Of a stretch of 64,000 nucleotides of DNA, positions 1 through 10,991 are shown piece after piece. The notes below the pieces were generated by a model, which was not told the DNA's origin, did not search any database, and saw only the letters and a list, made by a program, of their open reading frames with translations. The position numbers and the translations under genes were made by a program. The DNA is from Dugong dugon (lineage: Eukaryota; Chordata; Mammalia; Sirenia; Dugongidae). Numbering within the stretch: the first letter of the stretch is position 1; the number at the start of each line of letters is the position of its first letter. The stretch covers positions 56,181,128 to 56,245,127 of the forward strand of contig CM057481.1 in the NCBI GenBank assembly GCA_030035585.1, written 5' to 3'.

Positions 1-275
1 GACAATGGGTTTATACACAGGTAAGAAATATTACCAAAAGAGAGGAGTAGGGTTCACCTCCTATAATCCACAGAAAATTACATCTGCTCACAAAACAGTA
101 GACATTGACTCCAGACAGAAAAAGGCCAGCTTGTATGTCAATCATGTACCCCAATAGTCCTGGTTCCCAAATATCTACCCCTATTTGATGTCCTGGGCTG
201 GGTCAGTATTCTAGTGATTCATTATTCTTATGGACACATTTTTCAAAATATATTTTGTAGGGGTTAAGTAGTAAG

Positions 276-533
276 AGACATGTTATCAGGAGAGATGGAC
301 ATGTTATCAGGAGGGACCAGTCCCTGGAGAAGGGCATTATGCTTGATAAGATAGAGGGTCGGCAAAAAAGAGGAAGACCCTCAACAAGATGGATTGACAT
401 GGTGGCTGCAACAATGGGCTCAAACATAGCAACAACTGTGAGCATGGTGCAGGACTGGGCAGTGATACGCTGTGTTGTACCCAGAGTTGCTATGAGTCAG
501 AACTGACTTGACAGCACTTAACAACAACAACAG
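276..533 (+). mobile_element. RTE (BovB-like) LINE, 3' end fragment
   Basis: This is the 3' part of an RTE-class LINE. It runs from a 'gacatgttatcagg' motif through the decayed end of ORF2 and a 3' tail with 'gctatgagtcagaactgact', ending in an 'aacaacaac' microsatellite. The same order recurs at about 44,030-44,272. A unit of about 24 bp holding 'acatgttatcagga' is duplicated at 278-310, which looks like a local slip in this copy. No intact frame remains. Confidence 0.8.
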
Positions 534-782
534 AAGAGAAAGGTACGTTCTTCACATCAGGAAGAATTCATGAACAAAATGAGACCTCTGACTAGAGACT
601 CTTCTTTCTAACTGCTGTTACCGTGTTTGTCACAAGTCATGACAGCAGATCATTCAAATCTTACACTTATACTTTAGCTTCCTTTGCTTTGTTTACTTAC
701 TTATGGTTAATTGTCCCTTCTTCCTCCCTGATTAGAAAAGCTTCTCAAATGCCATTTTACTAAAAATGCTGCTTGGTCCTTC

Positions 783-1198
783 TTATAGCTTGAATCGTGT
801 CATCCAATAAAAGGTACTTTCAAATCCTAACCTTTGTAACCTCAGAATGTGACCTTATTTGGAAATACGGTCTTTGCAGATATAATTCATTAGCATGAGA
901 ACGTACTGGAATAGTGTGGGCCCTAAACTCTTTATGACTGGTGTCCTCACAAGAGGGGACAACAGAGTCACAGACAGACACACGGGAGCCGGCCACGTGA
1001 AGACGGAGGCAGATACTGGAGTGACGCTACCACAAGTCCAGGAATGACTAGGGCTGCCAGAAGCTGGGAGAGACATGGACGGACCTTTCCCTAGAAGCTT
1101 TGGAGGGAGCACGGCCCTGCTGACACCTTGACTTCGGACATCTAGCCTCCAGAACTGTGAGAGAATACATTTCTGTTGTTTTAGGCCACGGCAGCCCT
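783..1198 (+). mobile_element. MaLR-type solo LTR (MST/MLT1-like)
   Basis: A long terminal repeat of the ERVL-MaLR type. Landmarks in order are a 'gaatcgtgtc' start, 'gtgaccttatttggaaat', 'ggtgtcctcacaag', 'cacgtgaagac', 'gctgggagagac' and an end with 'cctccagaactgtgagag' and 'atttctgttgtttta'. The same order is seen at 3,632, 18,011 and 25,846. No internal retroviral sequence adjoins it, so it is a solo LTR or fragment. Confidence 0.75.
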
Positions 1199-1394
1199 AG
1201 GCAACTAGGCAACTGCGCTACCAGGGCCCCTTTCTTCTGTACTAAAACCAAACCAACCCATTGCTGAGTTGATTCTGACTCATAGCAACCCTGTAGGACA
1301 GAGTAGGACTGCCCCATAGGGTTTCCAAGGAGCAGCTAGCGGATTTGAACTGCTGACTTTTGGTTAGCAGCTGAGCTCTATGCTAGCTAGTCTT
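1199..1394 (-). mobile_element. AfroSINE, antisense, with partial second head
   Basis: On this strand the element reads tail first: an 'accaaaccaacccattgctg' motif, then 'gattctgactcatagcaacc', 'ggacagagtaggactgcccc' and the tRNA-like head complement 'ttggttagcagctgagctc'. A short extra piece resembling the head end of another copy ('ctgcgctaccagggcccc') sits at about 1,213-1,231, so two partial copies may abut. Confidence 0.8.
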
Positions 1395-2146
1395 AACTCA
1401 TGATCATTTTTCCTTCTTGTCCTTTCCCCAGTTCTGCTTGCTGGCCTTATTTCTTTGCCAGGCTTACCCATGCTACAATAGGATTTCTTCTGGAAAATGA
1501 GCTAGAAATCTCTCTCTCTTTCTTGTGGCTGCCCCATTTGAAATTCAGCGTCCTTTGGCAGGCATGTTAACTCAGGGAGGGGAAAACTGGGTTTGTGGAT
1601 CCTGCATTTGTGTTCATGCCCAATAACACCACCCAGATCTTGGAGGCAGTGGAGGAACAGAGCTCATCTGTCCCCTTTACTCAAGCTTTAGCTCTCTTAA
1701 TCCCAACACATCTTGACACCATCTATGAACCAGCAGTAGTTCTGAGTAAGATCCTCAAATTAACTTCTTCAAATAAGGAGGGGGGCACAGAGCCATCCCA
1801 GTCAATTTAATAAAATACCTGTTTTTTCCCTTGGCACCGAGAGTAAAAGGCTTAAGGTGTTAGCTGACTGGGCTGAGCAGATTAATAACTTGCCTTGGGT
1901 CATCAGTTGAGTTTCATCCAGAAATAAATCCTGTCTGATCTCTTGGTATAAGGCATGAGATTATTCCATCTAATGGAGAGGTGAGGAGTTTTTTGCCTTG
2001 TAATTGAGCAACAAAATGACCCTGACTCAAGCGTATTTTGTGTCTTAGGGTTTGCCTACTTTATGAAGTGGGATCACGGGAGCAAGATGGCATCATTTCA
2101 AGATGGCTCAGAAATCTTATAATCAAAGAGCGTATATAATCACACT
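1395..2146. other. No recognised feature
   Basis: Apparent single-copy sequence. A 71-codon frame at 1,595-1,810 has no recognised motif or splice context, and I treat it as chance. Confidence 0.5.
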
Positions 2147-2352
2147 AGAGCTGTGGTTCTCAACGGCTGATTTTGCCCCAAGGGGACATTTGGCAGTGTC
2201 TGGAGACATTGGTTGTCACATCTGAGGGGTTGCTACTGTCATAGAATGAGTAGAGGCCAAGGTTGCTGCTAAATGTTCAGCAATATCCAAAGCAACGTCC
2301 ACAACAAAGAACTACTTGGTCCCACAATGTGCTGAGGTTGAGAAACTCTAAG
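2147..2352 (-). mobile_element. MER20-like hAT non-autonomous transposon
   Basis: A near full-length hAT-Charlie type element. It starts with 'gtggttctcaacggctgatt' and ends with 'gaggttgagaaactct', which are imperfect terminal inverted repeats. Internal landmarks are 'ggggacatttggcagtgtct', 'ggttgctactgtcat' and 'gtagaggccaaggttgctgc'. The same order is present, split in two, at 61,695-61,759 and 63,417-63,575. Confidence 0.75.
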
Positions 2353-3221
2353 CAAGAGTATAATTTGGTCAAAGGTGATACCTGGGCAAGTTAATTCCCA
2401 ATCAGGCAGAACATTTTCCTTGGCTCCCAATGGAAAATGCTCCTCTCCCTGGCAGAGTCTGTTGATGAGGAATTTAGTCCCCGGCTTCCTCTGCTAAATG
2501 AATCCATAGCCTCCTCCCTGAGTCCCAAGACACCTCTCCCAAACTCTCCTGCCGTGAGAATCCTGTGACTGCAAAAAAATAAAGAGGAGTTCTGGAAAGT
2601 AAGAAGACCCTTACCCACAAAGAAAGACAATTCTCTTAAAGTGGTTCCTGGCCACTTGCTCGAGCTCCTAAACTAATGCCACCTAAGGGAGAATAAAACA
2701 ATGATTATAATTTCAGTATTCTGAGAAAACTGGAGAGTTGCTCCTTTCTTGGGGGCTTCCATTATTCCTTCTTTCTGTATGTTGATCAGCAGTAAGCAGG
2801 GTGTTATTTTGAAAATTTGAATCACTAACTCTTTATTCCACCAAAGCTGCTTAATTAAAATTTCCGTGAATACAATTTTCATTATCTTCTAGGGTCAGAG
2901 TCAATGTCCAACTCAGTTTTTCATGGTCCTCAAAAATGCAGATGCTGAACTTGAAGCTCACTGTAATAGAATGTCCTGTGGAGTCTGAATTTACTGCATT
3001 ATTTGAGTGTCTATGTGCTGATCATTGTGTTTTGGAGGGCAAAAGTGGGTACAAAGAAATATCAGATGCTCTCAGACACTCTCCTGGAGCTCAAGGAACT
3101 TAATATGTATGTGGCTTCACCTAAGAGACGTAAGGAACAAAATCCAAACCTGCTGAATGAACCTCCATGGAGCATACATTCTGCACTGGCATGGCAGAGA
3201 GCACTAGGATACAAAGATAAA
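2353..3221. other. No recognised feature
   Basis: AT-rich apparent single-copy sequence. Short frames on both strands (for example 2,391-2,630 minus and 3,003-3,251 plus) show no domain. Confidence 0.5.
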
Positions 3222-3223
3222 TA

Positions 3224-3554
3224 CAGGCAGTCCCCAGGTTACAAATGTTGAACTTATGGACAACTAGTACGTGAGAATGGACTGCCATAAAGCTTAGTAT
3301 ATTGAAAATTTGAGTTAAATACCTACAATGATTCTAACAACGAACACATGAACTACTTTGTGACACTCATGAAAATATTGTGTGTTTGGAAGTGTTTAAG
3401 TGTTTTACATACATAGAAAGGTAAAATATATAGACAAACATTCGACTAACTGGTGCTAAATAAGAACCGTATGTACCTGATCTGACTTACCTGCAAATTT
3501 TGACTTAAAGACAAACTTAGGAATGGATCTCGTTCATAACCCGGGGACTGCCTG
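3224..3554. mobile_element. Tigger-like MITE, complete copy
   Basis: The terminal inverted repeats are 'caggcagtccccaggttac' at the left and its near-complement ending 'ggggactgcctg' at the right. The element is flanked by TA on both sides (3,222-3,223 and 3,555-3,556). TA duplication and this type of terminus fit a Tc1/mariner-pogo (Tigger) non-autonomous element. A second copy, broken by two insertions, lies at 38,524-39,572 and shares an internal 'ttgacttaaagacaaa'-type motif. Confidence 0.8.
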
Positions 3555-3631
3555 TATATGAAATCTTCTCTCAGGCTTAGCACCCAGGAGGGATTTGCCA
3601 TAATCTTTCCACTAGGCTGTTTTTTCATAGG

Positions 3632-4580
3632 TTTTATGGACTGAATTGTGTTCCCCCCAAAAGATGTGTTGATCTCCTAACCCCTGGTACCTGTGAAAGT
3701 GACCTTGTTTGGAAATAGGGTCTTTGAAGATCTTATCAGTCAACATGAGGTCATACTGGAGTAGGGCGGGTCCTAATCCAATATGAGTGGTGTCCTTATG
3801 AAAGAGAAGAGAGACAGAGGGAAGGTGGTCACTTGATGATGGGTGCAGAGATTGGAGTCATCTACAAGCCAGGGATCACCAAGGATTACCGGCTGTCTTA
3901 GTCATCTAGTGCTGCTATAACACAAATACCACAAGCAGATGGCTTTAACAAAGAGAAGTTTATTCTCTCACAGTCCAGTAGACTACAAGTCCAAATTCAG
4001 GGCGTCAGCTCCAAGGGAACGCTTTCTCCGTCGGTTCTGGGGGAAGGTATGCGTCATCAATCTTCCTTTGGTCTGGGAGCTTTTCTGTGCAGGAACCTCA
4101 GGTCCAAAGGACACGCTCTGCTCCTGGCACTGCTTTCTTGGTGGTAGGAGGTTCCCACGTGTCTCTGCTTGCTTCTCTCTTTTATTTCTCAAAAGAGATA
4201 GGCTTAAGACACTATCTAATCTTGTATATCTCATCAGTATAACTGCCGCTAATCCTTCTTACTAGATCATAGTGATTGAATTTACAACACATAAGGAAAT
4301 CACATCAGATTACAAAATGGTACACAGTCATACAATACTGGGAATCATGACCCAGCCAAGCTGACAGATATTTTTGGGGGACACAATTCAATCCATGACA
4401 CCAACCATCACTGGAAGTTGGGAGAGAGTCATGAAACAGATTTTCCCTCAGAACCCTGATTTTGGACCCCCAGCCTCCAGAACTGTGAGCCAATAAATTT
4501 CTGTTTTTATAAGCACCCCACCACCTATCTGTCAGTTTGTTGTACTGTGGTGGCTGTATATTGCTATGATGCTGGAAGCA
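3632..4580 (+). mobile_element. MaLR-type LTR, split by a younger LTR
   Basis: The left part (3,632-3,893) starts 'tttatggactgaattgtgtt' and carries 'gtgaccttgtttggaaatag' and 'ggtgtccttatgaa'. The right part (4,401-about 4,580) resumes with 'catcactggaagttgggag', 'cctccagaactgtgagcc' and 'aataaatttctg'. The piece between (3,894-4,400) is a separate LTR in the other orientation. Joined in order, the two parts follow the MaLR LTR map seen elsewhere in the window. Confidence 0.75.
3894..4400 (-). mobile_element. Solo LTR inserted in a MaLR LTR
   Basis: A 507-bp unit that begins TGTCTTAGTCATC and ends ATCCATGACA, i.e. TG...CA with complementary tips. A homologous copy of 479 bp lies at 58,562-59,040. 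Flanking 5-mers are ccggc (3,889-3,893) and ccaac (4,401-4,405), compatible with a decayed 5-bp TSD as made by ERVL/MaLR elements. A 'gaagtttattctctcacag' motif places the polyadenylation side on the left, hence minus orientation. Confidence 0.7.
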
Positions 4581-4654
4581 ATGACACCAGTATTTCAAAT
4601 ACCGGCAGAGTCACCCATGGTGGACAGGTTTCAGCAGAGCTCCCAGACTAAGAC

Positions 4655-4916
4655 AGACTAGGACAAAAGGCCTGGCAATCTATTCCTGAAAATTGGCCAT
4701 GAAAACCCTACGGAGAGCAACAGAACATTATCCACTATAGTGCTGGAAGATGAGACCCCCTAGGTTGAAAGACACTCAAAATTCATAGTGGCTACAACAA
4801 TGTACATGTGCACACCAGCAACTGTGAAGGTGGCCCAGGACCTGTAATGCTTTGTTCTATTGTACATGAGGTCTCGATGAGTCGGAGTTGACTTGATGTC
4901 CACTAACAACGTAAGC
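4655..4916 (+). mobile_element. Internally deleted RTE derivative
   Basis: The first half ('caatctattcctgaaaat', 'ccatgaaaaccctacgg', 'gtgctggaagatgagacccc') resembles the 5' portion of the local RTE element. From about 4,776 the text jumps to the RTE 3' end ('gtggctacaacaatg', 'gatgagtcggagttgacttg', 'cactaacaacg'). The whole ORF2 between is missing. This matches the build of non-autonomous deletion products of BovB/RTE LINEs. Assignment of the first half is from memory of the family. Confidence 0.6.
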
Positions 4917-5159
4917 CACCCAACTTGTGGTCCTCTCTTACGGCAGCCCTAAGAAAACTAAGACAATTGCTATTTCCATAATAACAAGGTTTTGATTTGT
5001 CCCCACCTATTAAAAAAAATTACATTTCCACCTACACGTGACAGTGTGCAAAGAAAATAAAAGTCATTTCTCCTATAAATAAGCCTTTAAATCTCAGTAT
5101 TTCTCATTTGGTCTCTTTCCAGAGAAGAAATAAGATATGGTGAAAGTATAATGTCTCTC

Positions 5160-5355
5160 CAGTTCCCAGATCTCAGTGTGAATCCCAGTGTAGCCCCCCA
5201 CCAGGTAGAAGGAACCTTGAGCAAGTCCCTTACTCTCCCCTTGGCTCAGTGTCCTCCTCTGTAAAATGGGGTTAATAAGAGTTCCAACCAAAACACTTAA
5301 TAAAGACCAGAAAAGTGTCGGGAAGTGTTTTACACAGGGGCAGGCACACAGCAGA
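5160..5355 (+). mobile_element. MIR SINE
   Basis: The MIR core and 3' region can be read: 'gtgtgaatcccagtg', 'accttgagcaagtccctta' and 'ctcctctgtaaaatggggtt', then a 'tttacacaggggcaggcaca' region. Ancient and diverged. Confidence 0.65.
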
Positions 5356-5919
5356 TGACTAATGAGTGATGGCTATAGCATCATGCCCCCTTCCCCCGGG
5401 TTACCAGACACGCTGCTTACACACGGACATATCAAGTGTAAGTCAGGATGCACACTTATCCATATGACTTCTCACCTTCCCATGGGCTTGACGAGAACTT
5501 TGTATGTGGGACACGTACAGTTGCTCACACTCCTCAGTTCACATTTGGAAACATTATTTCAATACTTTAACTTACTTGTCGTATAACTGGACCCTGTATA
5601 AGTCTCCACTTTTTAAATTTTTTTATTACTCAACTGAGAGTATCGTCTGGAAGCTGCTGACTCCATAGTTTTGAAAATCTATTACTAATGGAGTCATTTT
5701 TGACTTTGGAAACAGCCCCTCATTTCCGTGGCTGGCCACACAGCCATTTGGGGGCTTTTACAACTCTACTCCATTCACAGATATCCCATTGGAGATCATT
5801 TCACCTATAAAAAAAAGGTACCAGCATTTTTGATCCAACCGCTGCTTCTAGAAAATTTTAGTGTTAATGTTTTCATTTTATGATGTAGTGTTTTTGTGGT
5901 TTTGAGTTGGTCAGCAATT

Positions 5920-6330
5920 GATAGCTTGGGATCCGGAGTCAGGGAAGTCTGAATTTGAAACCCAGCTCTGACACTTATTGAGGAGCCCTGGTGGCCCAGT
6001 GGTTAAGTGCTCTGCTGCTAACTGAAAGGTCAGCAATTTGAACTCACCAGCTGCTCCACAGGAGAAAGATGTGGCAGTCTACTTCTGTAAAGATTACAGC
6101 CTTGGAAACTCTATGAGTCAGTTCTACTCTGTCCTGTAGGGTCACTATGAGTCAGAATCGACCCCATGACAACAAGTTTGGTTTTTTTGGCTTCTGCCAC
6201 TCATTACCACTGTAGCCTTGGGCAGGATAATTAACCTTGTGTGTCAAAGTCTACCCATTTGTGAAAAATTGTGTAATAGAAGCTCCCTAATAAGATTGTT
6301 GTGAGATTTGACATATAATGGTATAGTGCT
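5920..6330 (+). mobile_element. MIR SINE split by an AfroSINE
   Basis: The left part reads 'ggatccggagtcagggaag' to 'cccagctctgacacttatt'. The right part resumes 'cttctgccactcattaccac', 'gccttgggcaggataattaa' and 'agattgttgtgagatttgac', which is the expected MIR order. The interruption is the AfroSINE at 5,980-6,192. Confidence 0.8.
5980..6192 (+). mobile_element. AfroSINE with readable TSD
   Basis: Full-length copy with a tRNA-like head 'gccctggtggcccagtgg', B-box region 'tcagcaatttgaactcac', long-form middle ('gtggcagtctacttctgtaa') and a tail near 'ctatgagtcagaatcgac' ending in T-rich sequence. A 13-bp TSD flanks it: tctgacacttatt (5,967-5,979) and tctgccactcatt (6,193-6,205), 11 of 13 matching. 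It is therefore younger than the MIR around it. Confidence 0.9.
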
Positions 6331-6337
6331 TAGTGTA

Positions 6338-6369
6338 TAATTATTATTATTATTGCATTATTATTAATA
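6338..6369. repeat. (ATT)n simple repeat
   Basis: A short run of att units with interruptions at the 3' end of the MIR. Confidence 0.8.
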
Positions 6370-6985
6370 TCATTACCATTTATTATTGCTACCACACAAA
6401 TGTACTTCATTGATTCATAGTTGTGATAAATTTATTTGTTAAATGTAAACTGCTTAGCATAAAGCCCAGCACAAAGTAAATTTACAGCTGTTAAAAATAA
6501 TCAAAAATCGAAGAAATTGAAACACAAGATTTATTCAGAACAGTTATTCTACATGCCTATAGGGAAACCATTCTGATTCCCAAAAAAAAGCCAATGGGTC
6601 CAAATAGGATAGTTACAGTGAAGCTTATAAAGAGGAAAGAGAAGACTAAGAGATCTGCCATTGGCTAATCTTAACACGATTGATTGAACCTTGCCCTCCT
6701 CCTTTTACTGAGATCAACTGATAATCTGGTTACAAGGTTGTGGTATCTGGCCCTCCACCTGCAGTCATGCTATCTTTTGAAATTTAAATCAAATAAGACT
6801 GGTTTAGAAAAGGAAAGAAAAGATTAACAACTTTGGGTGGAAAAAGCCACTGGCAGGATTTGGTCAGGAATTTTTATGGTTAATATTTTGTTTTGTGGGT
6901 AAGAAAAACCCTAAAATCAAAGTAAGATGTCTGTTATTAATTTTTCTCTATGACACAGCAAATACTAAATGTTGTTAGTCAAATT
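6370..6985. other. No recognised feature
   Basis: AT-rich apparent single-copy DNA between two MIR copies. Confidence 0.5.
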
Positions 6986-6989
6986 TATT

Positions 6990-7160
6990 TATCTAAGGGT
7001 TTTATAAACATTAACCCATTTAATCATTGTAATAACCGTACGTACAGGTACTACTCTCTCTATTTTAAAGTTGGATAGAATGAGGTGCCAAAAAGCTAAG
7101 TATCTTGTTCACAGTCATACAGGTAAGCGGCAAAGCTGGGATTCAAACCCAAGTAATCGT
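6990..7160 (-). mobile_element. MIR SINE, antisense
   Basis: Reads as the complement of MIR: 'taacccatttaatcattgta', 'ggtactactctctctatttt', 'cacagtcatacaggtaag' and 'gctgggattcaaaccc'. Confidence 0.75.
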
Positions 7161-7414
7161 TAATTAAACAGAGAGCCATTTTATTCATTTGGCTGCAAGA
7201 GTAAGCTCCATTTCAGATCCATCATGAAAATGCCCCTGGTATGTCACTCAGATCATGGCCAGGCTGAAGGCCAGTTAAGACAATCTAGATCCAGGTAGGA
7301 TAAATGAGATTATAAAATATGACTGGGCTTAGTGTGGTCTCTCCTCTTTCATGGCAGCACACAATCTGGATACCCCAAAGAAGGAAGGAAGTAAAAATCC
7401 TTAATAAACTGGCC

Positions 7415-7497
7415 CCTAACTGGCAGTTCTACTCTGTTCAACAGGGTCGCTATGAGTGGGAATCTACTCCACCGCAACAGGTTCGGGTTTTTTTTGG
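7415..7497 (+). mobile_element. AfroSINE tail fragment
   Basis: Only the 3' part is present: 'ggcagttctactctgttcaa', 'gggtcgctatgagtggga' and a T-rich end. The tRNA-like head is absent. Confidence 0.75.
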
Positions 7498-7689
7498 AAT
7501 TGTGCATCAGCCATCAATTAAGCAGGCATGGAAATGTCTGAGACACCCACTGATTCTAGCGGACCTGTCCTTTAGTAATAAGACACGGCTAGAGCCATAA
7601 AGCCATTTTTTCTTAGCCTCAAGACAGCCCCTCATCCAGCCCATTTCCTGGAGTTCCTTTCTTTTCCTCCTCAGAACCTCCTGGAAGAG

Positions 7690-8115
7690 AAATAGCCACT
7701 GACTGGCCAAAACTGACTAAAACAGGTCCTGCCTCCCATCTTGGCCCTCCAGATGACCTTTAACTCATTAACTGCCTCATGTATGGTAACTCTCTGCCCC
7801 TGGGTGGAGATTTAACATGCTCAGGAACAAAACTGGCTAACTTCCTCCTGCGAGGGGGAGCCTTAGAAAATGCTTACTCATTCTAAACCGCTTGCCCCTG
7901 CGTACCCACCCGCCATTTTGTATTTTGAAACAGATCCTGCCTAGATAAACCAGCCTCAACAAGCTGCTTGTGGAGCAGTCTTGGAAGGCACTTAGCCCCA
8001 ACTGTCTCCTTGTTTGGCCAACCGATAAAGTTACCTTTCGTTCTCCCCAATTTCGTCTCTGTTCTTTTGGCCCCAATGGGGTCGCGCTGAGCAGAACCGG
8101 AGTTCCCTGCAACAG
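7690..8115 (+). mobile_element. Probable ERV1-type solo LTR
   Basis: A locally GC-richer block with 'ctgactggccaaaactgac', several 'cctgcc' runs, and a 3' part reading 'cgataaagttacctttcg' and 'ctctgttcttttggcccc', ending 'agttccctgcaaca'. This resembles the R-U5 part of gammaretrovirus-like LTRs. I see no primer-binding site or internal genes, and the 5' edge is uncertain. Confidence 0.45.
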
Positions 8116-8439
8116 TAAGAATGACTAAACCTTGTAATTGTTCTGATGGCAATTTAAACAACTTGTAATCAGCAGGGGCCTCAGTCCCTCACAGGAGAAG
8201 AGGTGGATTAGGAACTCAGCTTCTGATATGAAGCTGAAGTGCAAGATTGGAGCCAATTTAGTTAGGGCAACAGGCCCAGTGACTCAGGGTTCCTGGAAAT
8301 AAGCAGGCTGCATTACTTAATGCAACCCAATAAGCTGCTTCTAGTAGATAAGTCTCCTTGGCTCAGTGCAATTTGCCTTGTGTCTAGCTACCACAGGCAG
8401 CACTGCAGTAGCAAAGATGGATTTGACGATATTATTCTT

Positions 8440-8660
8440 AATGGATATCGTTTATTGAGCATTTACCCAGTGCCTAGCCCTTTCCATACTAATCCTCACT
8501 GAACCCTCACAACAGCCATTTAAAGGAGGTAGTACTGGTTTTCACCACTTTACAAATGATGAAACTGAGGCACTAAACCTTGAATGACATGCCCCATGTC
8601 TTACAGCTAGAATGTAGCAGAGCCAGGATTCAGACCCAGGCTTGTTGGACTCCATTTTCT
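8440..8660 (-). mobile_element. MIR SINE, antisense
   Basis: Complement of MIR: 'gtttattgagcatttaccca', 'caccactttacaaatgatg', 'aaactgaggcac', 'cagagccaggattcagac' and 'ggcttgttggactcc'. Confidence 0.8.
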
Positions 8661-9011
8661 GCTGATCTGCTCATTCAGCCAACCACACAGGCAGCCAAAT
8701 ATGGGCGAAAGAACCAGACCAGGAATATTTTAGCTAGCCAGGAGATCTAAGAAAAGACAAGTAGGTTTTCTCACCTCTCCAATGAGGAGTTTGCATTCAG
8801 AACATCCTAGCTCAGTCTTCACTGAGATCTCCTGAGAAATAGGTTATCATCATGGAAGTCAACATGTTCAGGAAATGTACGGAAGGAATCATCTGATTTT
8901 CCATCAACTGTTACGACAAAAAAAATGAAGCTGGTACAAGGAATACAAAAACTAGATTCAATTAATTTAAACCAGCTGGTTTTCTATCCATTTACTGTAT
9001 CAGTCAAGAGC

Positions 9012-9144
9012 CTGTTAAAAAACCAAACCTGTTGCTGTCGAGTCCACAGAGTAGAACTGCCCCGTAGGGTTTCCAAGCAGCAGCTGGTGGATTCAAACTG
9101 CCAACCTTTTGGTTAGCAGCCGAGTTCTTAACCACCAGGACTCC
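9012..9144 (-). mobile_element. AfroSINE, antisense, with TSD
   Basis: Short-form copy: 'aaccaaacctgttgctgtcg', 'agtagaactgccccgtaggg' and the head complement 'ttggttagcagccgagttc'. An 11-bp TSD, cagtcaagagc (9,001-9,011) and cagacaagagc (9,145-9,155), matches at 10 positions. An internal deletion removes part of the tail core between 'gctgtcgagt' and 'ccacagag'. Confidence 0.9.
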
Positions 9145-9155
9145 CAGACAAGAGC

Positions 9156-9345
9156 AATGGTTCTCAAACTTGAGGGTGCATCAGAATCGCCAGAGGGCCT
9201 GTTAAAACCCAGATTGCCCCCCTCCCTCACACAGTTATTCTGGAAGTCTGGGGAGGGGATCTGAAAGCTTGCATTTCTACAAGTTCCCAGGTAATACCAA
9301 CTCTGTTAGTCCAGGGACGGCACTTTGGAGACTATTGGTTTAGAG
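9156..9345. mobile_element. MER5-like hAT non-autonomous transposon
   Basis: Landmarks in order: 'caatggttctcaaacttgag', 'gcatcagaatcgcc', 'ctgttaaaacccagattgc', 'tgcatttctacaagttccca' and a diverged right end. This is the MER5A map. Confidence 0.75.
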
Positions 9346-9963
9346 ACTACGGCATGTATTCGCTGAGGTGTGATTCAAAGGCACAGATGATGCCACCAAG
9401 GCCCAGATTGCTCACCTTCTCTCTGTCCTGACATCTGTGGAGCTTTCTTCAACTTCGGGCTCCACATTGTACCCTCCACAACTCCCACTCTCTCTCACGG
9501 TAACCGTGCTAGATTCCACTTTCTTACCCCTCACTTTCCTAACAACACTCCCCTCCCTGCTCCAAAATGTTTCCCATATCTCACCCGCTCTAATGCTGTC
9601 AGGTGCTCATCCCTGTGGGTACTGGCTTAAGCCAATCAGAGCCTCTCACCCCCCCACCTCCACACTGGAATAAGGGTGTGAAGTTAACTGCACCTGAACT
9701 ACACGGCTGAGAAGGCTGAGGGATGAATTCCCCAGAGTAAAATCAGGGACCTGTTGGTGAGATCAGGTAGGGCTAGACATTGGAGAGATAACCAATATAT
9801 TCTTACAATTTTATAATATGACTGGATTCCTTCGTAAAACGGGGCTTTTGTCAGCCTCCTCTCAGAATACTAGCTGTGCTGATGAGCGGTTCTGTTCTCT
9901 TTTTCTCACTTACTAAGTGGATATCATGTGCTCAGGATAAGTTTTAGCTCTTCTCAGTTATAA

Positions 9964-10122
9964 GGTGGCGTAGTGGTTAAGAGCAACAGCTGCTAACCAA
10001 AAATGGTTGGCAGTTCGGATCCACCAGGTGCTCCTTGGAAGCCCTATGGGGCAGTTCTACTCTGTCCTATAGGGTCACTATGAGTCAGAATCGACTCCAC
10101 AGCAATGGGTTATGGGTGGTTA
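9964..10122 (+). mobile_element. AfroSINE, short form
   Basis: Head 'ggtggcgtagtggttaagag', B-box-like 'ggcagttcggatccacc', body 'tggaagccctatggggcag' and tail 'ctatgagtcagaatcgactc' followed by 'caatgggttatggg'. Confidence 0.85.
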
Positions 10123-10978
10123 CAAGGTTCCATAGCACTAAGAAAGAAAGAGGCCTTATAAAACTGCAGGGTGACCCTTTTTAAGATTGCAAAAATCTCA
10201 AAGACTTAAAGGGGTAGCCACAGCTGTAACGATGACTGGGTATAAAGAGATCCCATTATTTAATTCCAGGTAATTACTTAGGCAACAAGTATCCTTATCA
10301 TGCAGCTCAGGAGGGTCCACAAACCTCTAATTCCCTTTTGCAAAAGCAAGGAGGAAAAGGCTTTGCTCTAGACAAGGTGCTTTGGGTAAAGGAAAGTATT
10401 GCAGGCTGGCTTCTGTATTCATTGCACCTGAGGTCAGCCTCTTAGTCCTGGTGGGAACGGTTCAAGTTAGCAATGGCTGATGGTTGCTCCAGTTAGCAGG
10501 CGCCCAAGTTAAACAGGTGAAGACACTTTTACTAAGAGAGGCCTCAGGGTGAGGGAACAAAAAGCGAGACTTAACACCATGTGTGCAGGTGAAGCGGAAA
10601 CAATGAAGGAGGTGATGTGAGAGTATACATACATGGCTTCTCTGGCCCTCGAAGCTTTGTCCACCAGGCCTGGAGCCCTCTCTCTCCCCCAGGGTCAGAG
10701 CACTTCTGCCTCCAACTCGCTCAGTTTTTCGATGTCTAAGGCAGAGCTTGGCTGGTGCTGAAATTCTTGGCACGGTCCCTGATTCCCCAGCCCCTAACAT
10801 ATTGCCTGATGCAAGTGAGAGCCCCAGATGAAAAACAATTTGGAATGCTTGGCCATTTTGGTTGGACTTGGGTATCTGGTTAATACTTCTTGTAGGCTTA
10901 TTGGTTTTCGTGTATTTTGATACATAAAGTGTTTCATCAATCTGTTTGGCTGTTGCTGGGATGGCTGGCTGCCAGGTT
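10123..10978. other. Apparent single-copy sequence with a long chance frame
   Basis: The longest open frame in the window (190 codons, minus, 10,462-11,034) covers most of this. Its first codons lie inside the neighbouring L1 insertion, it has no recognised domain, and the underlying DNA is only moderately GC-rich. I do not call a gene. Confidence 0.45.
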
Positions 10979-10991
10979 CTAGACAGCATTC

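Noticed and set aside
5980-6060. Functional tRNA genes at the many tRNA-like heads
   Set aside because: The heads lack a complete acceptor stem, continue into SINE bodies, and recur more than 20 times.
7690-8115. Full endogenous retrovirus
   Set aside because: Only LTR-like text is visible; no gag, pol or env frames or second LTR adjoin it.
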